Assembly (NCBI RefSeq): GCF_027924565.1 | Contig: NZ_AP027041.1 | Span: forward strand, 1,612,001 to 1,676,000 | Direction of reading: 5' to 3' | Length of the DNA: 64,000 nucleotides | Source: Lysobacter auxotrophicus | GTDB taxonomy: Bacteria; Pseudomonadota; Gammaproteobacteria; Xanthomonadales; Xanthomonadaceae | In this document: piece by piece, positions 17,101-24,257 of the stretch | How the letters are laid out: the number at the start of each line of letters is the position of its first letter | Numbering within the stretch: the stretch's first letter is position 1 | Translations under genes and position numbers: made by a program | Notes under the pieces: generated by a model | The model's database searches: none | Seen by the model: the letters and a program-made list of their open reading frames with translations, nothing else | Told to the model about the DNA's origin: nothing

Positions 17101-17334
17101 GCGAACCTGCGCACGCAGTACGGGCCGGTGGGGTATTCGCTGAAGGAGCGCGACGGGCGCATGCTGTTCACGTTGTCGCCCGATACGAAATTGCCGCCCG
17201 GCGGCGTGGTGCTGACGTGGCCGTATGCGTCCGCGCCCGGCGCGACGCGAATCGACGGGAAGATCGCCCGTTGGATGAATGGCGAGCTGAAGATCGCGCG
17301 GGCCGGGGCGAAGGTGGACGTGGAGCTGCGCTGA
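14152..17334 (+). CDS. Large secreted discoidin-domain (alpha/alpha)6-barrel glycosidase
   Basis: A 1060-residue secreted protein. A signal peptide (to about AWAQG) is followed by a beta-sandwich resembling carbohydrate-binding modules at ~25-185 (DDFESTTPW ... SVCFDQLTF), a discoidin/F5-8-type C domain at ~195-325 (ARNAIDGDATTAWRA), a further beta-rich region to ~600, and a six-hairpin glycosidase-like domain at ~610-1010. The barrel has a glucoamylase-like WIRDGAM motif (641-647), an acidic loop PENDSHGE (691-698) and WNQWAE (918-923); Glu692, Asp694, Glu698 and Glu923 are candidate catalytic residues by position only. The start is the ATG at 14152 or the in-frame GTG at 14146. I cannot assign a GH family. 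Context suggests it trims or debranches the oligosaccharide in the periplasm. Confidence 0.82.
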   Translation: MARRFAWAFALVPVTAWAQGVGEVRVLDDFESTTPWQVVTSDQVTGTLRKVPGADGQAVCLDYDFNGVSGYAGLQRELLIDYPDNYAFSFQLRGDSPRNDLQFKVVDDSGDNVWWVNKPRYEFPKNWTPVVYKQRHISRAWGPAPDPTLRRSRKIEFTIYNSAGGKGSVCFDQLTFRKLPPQDDSPLTGDASATVESGNGPARNAIDGDATTAWRAAPGAATAPQFTLDLRKPREFGGLVLDWLPREHASDYRIELSDDGAQWRVAREVSGSNGGRDHIALPESEARFVRLTATKAPAQRIALANFQVMPLAFAATPNDFVRSVAKDAPRGRWPRGFFGEQPYWTILGIDGGVEQGLIGEDGAVEVGKGAFSIEPFVVSDGTLVTWADVKITQSLQDGYLPIPSVHWKHADFALDTTAFAHGTRDDSHLTARYVLRNTSDRPRRYVLALAARPMQVNPPTQFLSTVGGVSQIGSINAKPDAIAVAGRFPVRATASDAAFVSRFDEGEVVQRLARANWKAFCAQGCERKAFGPVESQVDDVTGLASGALLYSVELAPGQSREFDWSVRLTGRDEAEPKRIDAAKAQAATAALWRDKLDRVQLRVPEQGQHVVDTLRTALAHMLISRIGPRLQPGTRSYSRAWIRDGAMIGEGLLRMGREDVATEFLRWYAPYQFDNGKVPCCVDDRGSDPVPENDSHGELIFTIAQVYRFNRDRELLDAMWPHVVGAFDYMEKLRLSERTEANRARNPAFYGMMPASISHEGYSAKPMHSYWDNFWALRGYKDAVEIAQWLGKDADAKRFAASRDQFRDDLYASLRSATQQHGIDFLPGAAELGDFDATSTTIALAPGGEQGLLPKDLLDNTFERYWREFVSRRDGAREWKDYTPYELRTIGTFVRLGWRDRAHEALAFFFADQQPRTWNQWAEVVSRTPRKPFFVGDLPHAWVGSDYVRSALDLFAYSRDLDDALVVAAGIPADWLAGEGVSVANLRTQYGPVGYSLKERDGRMLFTLSPDTKLPPGGVVLTWPYASAPGATRIDGKIARWMNGELKIARAGAKVDVELR

Positions 17335-17345
17335 GCGTCCATTCA

Positions 17346-17413
17346 TAGCCCGGGCAAGCGAAGCGTAGTTGGTGCCTTGATGGGGCGTCGTCCCGCTTCG
17401 CTTCCCCGGGTTA
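17346..17413. repeat. GTAGCCCGGG-family palindromic repeat, copy 1
   Basis: TAGCCCGGGCAAGCGAAGCG at the left is matched in inverted form by CGCTTCGCTTCCCCGGG at the right. It lies after the glycosidase stop and overlaps the earliest possible start codons of the next gene, which argues for a later start there. It may also act as a transcription end for the sugar operon. Confidence 0.75.
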
Positions 17414-17421
17414 CGGACGCG

Positions 17422-18447
17422 GTGAACATTGACGCGCTCTGGACCGCCCCTGCGGCAACGTTCGAACCTCCGCAGCAGGAAAACGCGGCCTTGGCCCGTA
17501 CCCCGCATCGCGTCATCCCCGCCGTCGAAAGCGCGCGCCAGCACGCGCTGGACCGGTACCACGTCGTCGATACACCCAGCGAATCGGTCTACGACGACCT
17601 GGTGCGCATCGCCGCGCACCTGTGCGATGCGCCCATCGCGCTGTTGTCGCTGATCGATCGCGACCGCCAGTGGTTCAAGGCGCGCCTGGGCCTGGCCGAA
17701 CACGAAACGCCGCGCAACGTCGCGGTCTGCGCGCACGCGATCCTGGAGCCGGGCGAGTTGATGGAGGTGCCCGACCTCGCCCGCGATCCGCGCTTTGCGA
17801 TGTTCCCGATCGTCATCGGCGAGGTGCGCGCGCGCTTCTACGCGAGCATGCCGCTCACCACCGCGGACGGGCAGGCGATCGGCACGCTCTGCGTCGTCGA
17901 TCGCCAGCCGCGCACGCTCGAGCCGGCCCAGCGCGACTGGCTGGAATCGCTCGGTCGTGTCGCCATGGGTTTGCTGGACGGCCACGCGCGGCGCTACCAG
18001 GACGAGGTGCGCGTCGCGCTGACGACGCGTCGCGAGCCCGAGCCGGCGCCGGTACCCGTGGCGAAGGAGAACTTCCGCATCGCGATCCTCGAAGTGCAAC
18101 GCTACGCGGCGCTGGTCGAACGCGACGGCGAGCGGACGGTCGAGAAGACCTTGCAGGCGCTGGAATCGCGCTTCGAAAGCTGCCTGGATCTCGCCGCCGG
18201 CGATCGCGTGAACCGCGTCAGCGACAGCGCCGAGTTCGTCGCCGTGCTGACGGGCGACGCGGGCGAAGCGCGCCTGGGCGCGCTGCGCGAGGTGGCGTCC
18301 GAATCGGCGCAGGGCGGGTTGTCGGTACTGGTCGGCAGCGCGGTGTCGGCGCATGGCGAGGAGGCGCTCGGCGCAGTGTTCCTTCGCGCCGAGGCGGATC
18401 TGAGTCGTCGGAAGGATGAAGCAGGGGCTGCCGCTCCAACCGCCTGA
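17422..18447 (+). CDS. GAF-domain protein with degenerate GGDEF-like C-terminus
   Basis: About 341 residues, apparently cytoplasmic. A GAF domain covers ~40-195 (DLVRIAAHLCDAPIALLSLI, RDRQWFKARLGL, FYASMPLTTADGQAIGTLCV), of the kind common in diguanylate cyclases and sensor proteins. The C-terminal ~120 residues resemble a worn GGDEF domain: RIAILEVQRYAALVERDGE matches the early strand, and DRVNRVSDSAEFVAVL sits where 'R.GGDEF.vll' would be, with SDSAEF replacing GGDEF. It is therefore unlikely to make cyclic-di-GMP. The GTG at 17422 is my preferred start because the upstream TTG/ATG (17377/17380) lie inside a palindromic repeat. Ligand and partner are unknown. Confidence 0.72.
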   Translation: MNIDALWTAPAATFEPPQQENAALARTPHRVIPAVESARQHALDRYHVVDTPSESVYDDLVRIAAHLCDAPIALLSLIDRDRQWFKARLGLAEHETPRNVAVCAHAILEPGELMEVPDLARDPRFAMFPIVIGEVRARFYASMPLTTADGQAIGTLCVVDRQPRTLEPAQRDWLESLGRVAMGLLDGHARRYQDEVRVALTTRREPEPAPVPVAKENFRIAILEVQRYAALVERDGERTVEKTLQALESRFESCLDLAAGDRVNRVSDSAEFVAVLTGDAGEARLGALREVASESAQGGLSVLVGSAVSAHGEEALGAVFLRAEADLSRRKDEAGAAAPTA

Positions 18448-18463
18448 CCAATGCGATGTTTTG

Positions 18464-18493
18464 GTAGCCCGGGTAAGCGCAGCGCAGCCGGGA
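18464..18493. repeat. GTAGCCCGGG-family repeat, copy 2 (single arm)
   Basis: GTAGCCCGGGTAAGCGCAGC followed by GCAGCCGGGA, a hairpin-forming half element in the convergent gap between the GAF gene and the RND adaptor gene. It may work as a bidirectional transcription end. Confidence 0.7.
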
Positions 18494-18555
18494 TGACGCC
18501 CATCACGGCTGACCCGAGCGCGGCCTGCGGCCCACGCGGGCAACAAGAGTTCGCG

Positions 18556-19692
18556 TTACTGCTTCTTCTGCTCCGCCAACGCGCGCGCCTTCACCGGGCT
18601 TCCGTCCGTCAACAATGCATTGGGCGCCAGCACGACGGTGTCGTTCGCCGACACGCCCGACAGCACTTCGATTTCGTTCCCGAGGTTGCGGCCGAGGGTG
18701 ACGTCGTGGAAAGCGAGCTTCCCGTTCGACACCGTCGCCACCTGCGCGACCGTGCCGCGCTGCACGACGGTGGAGACCGGCACGACGATCGCCGGCACCG
18801 CACGCTGCAGGTGCAGCGCGACGGTTCCGACCATGCCCGCCGGGATGCGGCTGTCGGGATTGGGCAGGCGCAACTCGGTGCGCATGACGCCGGCATCGCG
18901 CGAGATCGCCTGCGCGCTGCGCACGACCTGCGCCTTGAACGTCTGGTCGGGGAGTTCCGGGAAGGTGACGTCGCCTTCGACGCCGGGACGGATCTGCAGC
19001 GCCACGTTCTGCGGCACATCGACGACCACGCGCAGCGGATCGAGCGCGTTGATCTCGAACATCGGCTGCGCGCTCGCCGCATCGCCGACCACGCGATCGC
19101 CGCGTTCGACGTTGCGCGCCACGACCACGCCGGAGAACGGCGCGCGCACGGTCTGGAAGCCCTGGCGTTCGCGCGCCGCGGCCAGTCGCGCCTCGGCGGC
19201 GCCGCGCGCGGCGACGGCCACGTCGAAGTTCGCCTTGCGGTCGCTGTACAGCTCCTTCGAGATCGCGCCGGAGCCGATGAGCACCTGCGCGCGGTCGTAG
19301 TTCACCTTCGCCAGTTCCTGGTCGGCCTTCGCCTGCGCGAGCACGGCGGCGGCTTCGCGCACGGCCTGGTCGGATTCCGGCGCGGCGATCACCGCCAGCA
19401 CCTGGCCCGCGACGACGCTGTCGCCCAGATCCGCGCGGCGCTCGCTCACGAACCCGGTCGCGCGCGGATACAGCTGCGCGGATTCACCGGCGAGCGCGCG
19501 CGCGGGCAGGCGCAGCTCGAACGCCGCGTCGGCCGGCTTGGCCTGCACGGTCAGCACTTCGGGAATCGTCTGCGCGGGCGTGGTTTCGGCCGAACTGCGG
19601 TTGCAGCCGGCAAGCCCGACGCTCAGCGCAATGGCGATCGACAGCGCGCTGGCGGCGAACAGGGCGGCCCGTGCGGGAAGGGCGGTCGTCAT
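18556..19692 (-). CDS. RND efflux periplasmic adaptor (membrane fusion lipoprotein)
   Basis: A 378-residue HlyD/AcrA-type adaptor linking the inner-membrane RND pump to an outer-membrane channel. The signal peptide ends in a lipobox (VGLAGC, near residue 30), so it is probably anchored by lipid. A barrel-sandwich lipoyl-like domain (YPRATGFVSERRADLGDSVV, AGQVLAVIAAPESDQ), a short helical hairpin (REAAAVLAQAKADQELAKVN), the matching second half (VRAPFSGVVVARNVERGD), and beta-barrel and membrane-proximal domains follow. The ATG at 19692 overlaps the RND gene's stop by 4 bases. No outer-membrane factor gene is nearby, so the pump must borrow one. Substrate unknown. Confidence 0.92.
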   Translation of the reverse strand: MTTALPARAALFAASALSIAIALSVGLAGCNRSSAETTPAQTIPEVLTVQAKPADAAFELRLPARALAGESAQLYPRATGFVSERRADLGDSVVAGQVLAVIAAPESDQAVREAAAVLAQAKADQELAKVNYDRAQVLIGSGAISKELYSDRKANFDVAVAARGAAEARLAAARERQGFQTVRAPFSGVVVARNVERGDRVVGDAASAQPMFEINALDPLRVVVDVPQNVALQIRPGVEGDVTFPELPDQTFKAQVVRSAQAISRDAGVMRTELRLPNPDSRIPAGMVGTVALHLQRAVPAIVVPVSTVVQRGTVAQVATVSNGKLAFHDVTLGRNLGNEIEVLSGVSANDTVVLAPNALLTDGSPVKARALAEQKKQ

Positions 19693-22600
19693 GGCGTAAC
19701 TCCTGCACCGGCGTCGTCGGCGCCGGGGATGGCTTCGGGATGGGCGGCGTGGCGCACGGCGGCCGGATTGCGGCGACCGAGCACGGCAAGGATGGACGGA
19801 ACCAGGATCAGCGTGGCCGGCGTGCCGAACAGCAAACCGCCGATGACCGCGCGGCCGAGCGGCGCGTTCTGTTCGCCACCTTCGCCCAGCCCGAGCGCCA
19901 TCGGGATGATGCCGAGCACCATCGCGCTGGCGGTCATCAGCACCGGGCGCAGGCGCACGGCGGCGGATTCGTAGGCGGCCAGCTCCGGGTCGTGGCCGTC
20001 GGCGACGAGGCCGCGCGCGAAGCTGGTGACCAGCACCGAGTTCGCGGTGGACACGCCGATCACCATCATCACGCCCATCAGCGCCGGCACGCTCAACGGC
20101 GTGCCGGTGACGAACAAACCGATGGCGGCGCCGGCGATCGCGATCGGCAGGCCCGACATCGCCACCAGCGGCTGGATCCAGGACTGGAAGTTGACCACGA
20201 GGACGAGGAACACGAGCGCGGCCGACATCAGCAGGCCCGCGGCGAGTTCGCCGTACGCACTCTGCATCTCGCCGGCCTGGCCGACGATCTCGATGCGGTT
20301 GCCGGGCTTGAGGCGACCTTCCATCTGCTTCGTGATGCCGGTGAGCGCGTCGTATACCGAGCCCAGGTCCGTGCCCTCGACATTGGCCAGCACGCTGATC
20401 GTCGGCGCGAGCGTGGTGCGCGCGATGCTGGCCGGCACGCGGCGCGGCGTCACCGTCGCGATGTTGCGCAACAGCACCGCCTGGCCGTCGCTGCCGATGC
20501 GCAGCGGCGCGTTGAGCAGCTGGTCGATGCTGGTCATGTTCACCGGCGGCGCCTGCACCTGCACGGTGTAGGCGAGCGCGTTGACGGTGTCGGTCCAGTA
20601 CACCGGCGACACCGTGCCCGCCGAACCGAGCACCGCGAGCACGGCGCGACTGGCCTGCTGCGCATCGAGGCCCAGCTGCGCGGCGCGCGTGCGGTCGATG
20701 TGCACCTGGTACTCGGGCAGGTCGAGCACCTGTCGAAGCGCGACGTCCACCGCGCCGGGCACCTGGCCGAGTCGCTGTTCGATGTCGCGCGCGATGGCGA
20801 GGTTGCCCGCGCTGTCGCGGCCGATGATGCGCACCTCGAACGCGGCGGCGGCCGAGCCCGCGAGCGTGCGGCTGGTCGCATCCGGCGGGCGCTCGAACAT
20901 CTTCACGTCCGGGAATTTCTGCGCGATGCGGTGGCGGATCTGCGACAGGTATTCATGGCTCGGGCCGTGCGGCGTCTTCAGCTGCAGCATGATCTCGGCT
21001 TCGAACGATCCCACCACCGCGCTGTCCACCAGCGACAGGTTCACTGCGTCGGGCACGCCGATCTGCTCGTACACGGTATCCAGTTCGGCCGGCGGCACGA
21101 TCCTGCGGATCTCGCGCTGGATCTCCGTCACGCGCGCCGCGGTTTCTTCGAGCCGCGTGCCGGACGGGAACCGCACCTGGAAGCGAAGCTGCCCCGCATC
21201 CACGTGCGGGAAGTACTCGCGGCCCAGCGACGCCGCGGCGAGGCCGCCGGCGATCAGCACGACCAGCGCACACACAGCGAGCACGCCGCCGTGGTGGCCG
21301 AGTTTCACCAGCAGCGCGTGGTGCTTCTCGCGCAGTGAATCCAGGCGATGTTCGACGACGTGGTTGATCTTCAGCAGCGCCTTTTCCGGCGCCCAGCGCG
21401 GGTTCGCGCGGCTCCTGATGTCCGCCGGCAACAGCAGGTAGCACAGCACGGGAATCAGCGTGCGCGACAGCAGGAAGGACGCGAGCATCGCGAAGATCAC
21501 CGCCAGCGCCAGCGGCGTGAACACCCACGCCGACAGGCCGGTCATCAGCAGGATGGGCGTGAGCACGATGCAGATGGCGATGGTGGACACCATCTCCGGG
21601 AACACCACTTCCTTCGCGCTGTCGAGGATGGCGGTGCTCACGTCCTTGCCGAGCGCGATGTTGCGGTTGGTGTTCTCCACGTCCACCACCGCGTTGTCCA
21701 CCAGGATGCCGATGGCGAGCGCGAGGCCGCCCAGCGTCATCACGTTGAACGTGTAGCCCAGCAGGCTGAGCATCGCGACGGAGGCCAGCAGCGCGAGTGG
21801 GATGGCGGACAGCACGATCAGGCTGGATCGCCACGAGCCGATGAAGACCAGCACGACCAGCGCGACGAGCAGGCCGACCAGCAGCGCTTCGTGGCGGATC
21901 GAACCGATGGCGTTGTCGACGAACACCGACTGGTCGAAGATCGGCTGGATGCGCGTGCCCGGCGGCGCGGACGCTTCGATTTCGGGCAGGCGTTCGCGCA
22001 CCGAACGCACCAGCTCCACCGCCGATGCATTGCCCAGTTTGATGAGCGCAACGGCGACCGCGCTGGATCCGTCCATGCGCGCGACGTTGGTCTGCAGCGC
22101 GCCGCCGTCGCGCACGGACGCGACGTCCCGGACGTACACCAGCGTGCCGTTGCGCGAGGCGACGGGGATGTCGAGGAAGTCCGCGGCCGTCGCCGGGCTG
22201 GAATCGAGCGAGATCTGCATCTCGCGCGCGTTCTCGCGGATCGAACCCGACGGCAGGGTGGGGCTGCCGCGTTCCAGCGCGCCGGTGACGTCGGCCGGCG
22301 TAAGGCCGTAGGTCTGCAACGCGGCGGGATTGAGGTCGACCATGATCTGCCGCGCCGCGCCGCCGTAGGGCAGCGACATGCGGATGCCGGGAATGGTCTG
22401 GATCTGCGAGCGCAACTGCAGGCGCGCGTAGTCGTACAGCTGCGCCTCGGTGAGCGAATCCGACGACAGCACCAGCATCAGCACCGGCGTGGACGAGACG
22501 TTGTTGCGGATCACCAGCGGCGGCGACGTGCCCGGCGGCATGCGGCGCAGGATCGTCTGCGAGACCGAGGTGATCTGGCCGAGCGCGCGGTCCAGGCTCA

Positions 22601-22898
22601 CGTTCGGCTGGAAGTCGATGCGCACGATGCTCGCGCCGTTGATCGTGTCGGAGCGGACTTCCTTGAGGTCATCGACCGTGTTGAGGATCGCCGCCTCGGA
22701 GAACGAGGTCAGCTTGGCCGCCATGTCCGCCGCGGGCAGGCCGTTGTAGGTCCACACCAGGTTGATCGAGGGGATGCCGACTTCCGGCAGGATGTCGGTC
22801 GGCATGCGCCGCGCGGCAAGGGTGCCGAACAGCAGGATCAGGATCGCGAGCACGCCGATGGTGTACCGGCGGCTCAGGGCGTACTGGACAATCCACAT
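19689..22898 (-). CDS. RND-superfamily efflux permease
   Basis: A 1069-residue inner-membrane pump with the usual two repeats of six helices and large periplasmic porter loops. The N-terminal helix (YALSRRYTIGVLAILILLFG) and the TM4 motif GLALAIGILVDNAVVDVENT are clear. AcrB-type pumps have a DD pair in TM4; here it is Asp-Asn, as in many HAE1-like and uncharacterised members, so proton coupling uses one acid at this site. The ATG at 22898 (MWIVQYAL) is preferred over an upstream start at 22949 that adds a Pro-rich stretch. It is the first gene of a two-gene operon and is divergent from an AraC-family gene, its likely regulator. It may export drugs, solvents or other amphiphiles; the sequence does not say which. 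Confidence 0.93.
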   Translation of the reverse strand: MWIVQYALSRRYTIGVLAILILLFGTLAARRMPTDILPEVGIPSINLVWTYNGLPAADMAAKLTSFSEAAILNTVDDLKEVRSDTINGASIVRIDFQPNVSLDRALGQITSVSQTILRRMPPGTSPPLVIRNNVSSTPVLMLVLSSDSLTEAQLYDYARLQLRSQIQTIPGIRMSLPYGGAARQIMVDLNPAALQTYGLTPADVTGALERGSPTLPSGSIRENAREMQISLDSSPATAADFLDIPVASRNGTLVYVRDVASVRDGGALQTNVARMDGSSAVAVALIKLGNASAVELVRSVRERLPEIEASAPPGTRIQPIFDQSVFVDNAIGSIRHEALLVGLLVALVVLVFIGSWRSSLIVLSAIPLALLASVAMLSLLGYTFNVMTLGGLALAIGILVDNAVVDVENTNRNIALGKDVSTAILDSAKEVVFPEMVSTIAICIVLTPILLMTGLSAWVFTPLALAVIFAMLASFLLSRTLIPVLCYLLLPADIRSRANPRWAPEKALLKINHVVEHRLDSLREKHHALLVKLGHHGGVLAVCALVVLIAGGLAAASLGREYFPHVDAGQLRFQVRFPSGTRLEETAARVTEIQREIRRIVPPAELDTVYEQIGVPDAVNLSLVDSAVVGSFEAEIMLQLKTPHGPSHEYLSQIRHRIAQKFPDVKMFERPPDATSRTLAGSAAAAFEVRIIGRDSAGNLAIARDIEQRLGQVPGAVDVALRQVLDLPEYQVHIDRTRAAQLGLDAQQASRAVLAVLGSAGTVSPVYWTDTVNALAYTVQVQAPPVNMTSIDQLLNAPLRIGSDGQAVLLRNIATVTPRRVPASIARTTLAPTISVLANVEGTDLGSVYDALTGITKQMEGRLKPGNRIEIVGQAGEMQSAYGELAAGLLMSAALVFLVLVVNFQSWIQPLVAMSGLPIAIAGAAIGLFVTGTPLSVPALMGVMMVIGVSTANSVLVTSFARGLVADGHDPELAAYESAAVRLRPVLMTASAMVLGIIPMALGLGEGGEQNAPLGRAVIGGLLFGTPATLILVPSILAVLGRRNPAAVRHAAHPEAIPGADDAGAGVTP

Positions 22899-23061
22899 CG
22901 GGCGGACGGCCTCTGGTGGGCGAAGCGTCGGGGGAGGGGCGCCGCGCACCCGGGCGCGCCGCAGCCGCGCGGGTCGGCGTTGCAGGCGGGTCGGCGTGGG
23001 GCGTTCCGTGTACCGGCTACGTTAGTCCGCGGCGATTGCACGCGATAGTCCATTGCTGCTG

Positions 23062-23080
23062 GATCATTGCCCGATCCTGC
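23062..23080. promoter_or_regulatory. Candidate AraC-type binding site (direct repeat, 11-bp phase)
   Basis: Two direct copies of GATC-n-TGC (GATCATTGC at 23062 and GATCCTGC at 23073) start 11 bases apart, one helical turn, as expected for two HTH motifs of an AraC-family protein. The site lies in the 269-base divergent region between the RND pump gene and the AraC gene. This is pattern-based only. Confidence 0.35.
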
Positions 23081-23167
23081 AAATCCGCCCCAAGCCGGCA
23101 CGATCGGCAACATCCGCCATAGCCCGGAAGTCATAATCGGGGCGGCTCACGGAACGCCGGAACTCCA

Positions 23168-24115
23168 ATGCCTCCAGTCGATTCCCCGAACACCCGCGCC
23201 GGCTGCGCCGCGTTGCCGGAACTCGCCGCGCGGATTGCCCGATCGACACCGTCCGACGGCGTCCACGCCACCGCCTTCGCGCCGCTGAGCCTGGTCCGCC
23301 TGAGCGGGCCGACCGCGTGCACGCCGGCGGTGTACGAGCCGCGGCTGGTGATCGTGGCGCAAGGCAGCAAGACCGCGACGCTCGCCGGGCAGACCTACGT
23401 CTACAACCCGCTCAACTACCTGGTGGTGTCGGTGACGTTGCCGGTGACGGGGCAGGTGATCGAGGCGACGCCGGAGGAGCCGTACCTGTGCCTGCGCCTG
23501 GACATCGACCCGGACGACGTCGCGGCGCTGATCGCCGAAGCCGGGCAGTCCGGCCAGCCGCAGCCGCTTTCGTCCGATGCGACGCAGGGGCTGGACCTGG
23601 GCCTTTATGCAGCACGGGTCAACGCACCGCTGATGGATGCCGTGCTGCGCCTGATGCGCCTGCTCGATACGCCCGAGGATTTGCCGGTGCTCGGCCCGAT
23701 GGCGCGGCGCGAGATCCTCTATCGCGTGCTGACCGGCGAACTCGGCCATCGCCTGCGCGCGTTGGCCACGACCGATACGCGCTCCAGCCGCATCGCACGC
23801 GCCGTCGCGCGGCTGCGCGAGGAGTACCTGGAACCGCTGAGCATCGACGAGCTCGCGCGCACCGTGCACATGAGCACGTCCTCGTTCCACCATCAGTTCA
23901 AGGCGGTGACGACCATGTCGCCGCTGCAGTTCCAGAAGCACCTGCGCCTGCACGAAGCGCGTCGCCTGATGATGGCCGGCGGCATGGAGGCGTTGTCGGC
24001 CGCGCGCCACGTCGGCTACGAAAGCCCGTCGCAGTTCAGTCGCGAATACAAGCGCCTGTTCGGCGCACCGCCGCGCTCGGAAGTCGGTCGCTCGCGCGGC
24101 GTGCCGCAGGTGTGA
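23168..24115 (+). CDS. AraC-family transcriptional regulator (AraC_N type)
   Basis: A 315-residue regulator. The N-terminal half is a cupin-like sensor of the AraC_N (PF06719) type: YEPRLVIVAQGSKTATLAGQ, then YNPLNYLVVSVTLPVTGQVI, and later GPMARREILYRVLTGELGHR. The C-terminal ~100 residues hold two helix-turn-helix motifs (LSIDELARTVHMSTSSFHHQ and the ALSAARHVGYESPSQFSREY region), the standard AraC/XylS DNA-binding domain. The ATG at 23168 gives the normal family length. It is divergent from the RND pump operon across 269 bases containing a candidate direct-repeat site, so control of the pump is likely. Related proteins often control oxidoreductase genes in response to aldehydes or quinones, which is an alternative. 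Confidence 0.92.
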   Translation: MPPVDSPNTRAGCAALPELAARIARSTPSDGVHATAFAPLSLVRLSGPTACTPAVYEPRLVIVAQGSKTATLAGQTYVYNPLNYLVVSVTLPVTGQVIEATPEEPYLCLRLDIDPDDVAALIAEAGQSGQPQPLSSDATQGLDLGLYAARVNAPLMDAVLRLMRLLDTPEDLPVLGPMARREILYRVLTGELGHRLRALATTDTRSSRIARAVARLREEYLEPLSIDELARTVHMSTSSFHHQFKAVTTMSPLQFQKHLRLHEARRLMMAGGMEALSAARHVGYESPSQFSREYKRLFGAPPRSEVGRSRGVPQV

Positions 24116-24134
24116 CCGCAGATCGCCCGGTGTC

Positions 24135-24225
24135 GTAGCCCGGGTAAGCGAAGCGCACCCGGGAAGCCGATGGATCCAGTCCATCGCAGCTTTGCGATCT
24201 GATGCGCTTCGACGCCCCGGGCTAC
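24135..24225. repeat. GTAGCCCGGG-family paired inverted repeat, copy 3
   Basis: Full paired element: GTAGCCCGGGTAAGCGAAGC at the left end and, in inverted form, GCGCTTCGACGCCCCGGGCT at the right end, with about 45 bases between. It lies after the AraC gene stop and may end its transcript. Confidence 0.8.
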
Positions 24226-24257
24226 AGTGACGCCTGGCTTCCGCCCCCTCGGCCCGC

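Noticed and set aside
24226-24257. Possible small RNA near the paired repeat before the membrane protein gene
   Set aside because: No promoter or terminator pair beyond the repeat itself; cannot be supported from sequence.
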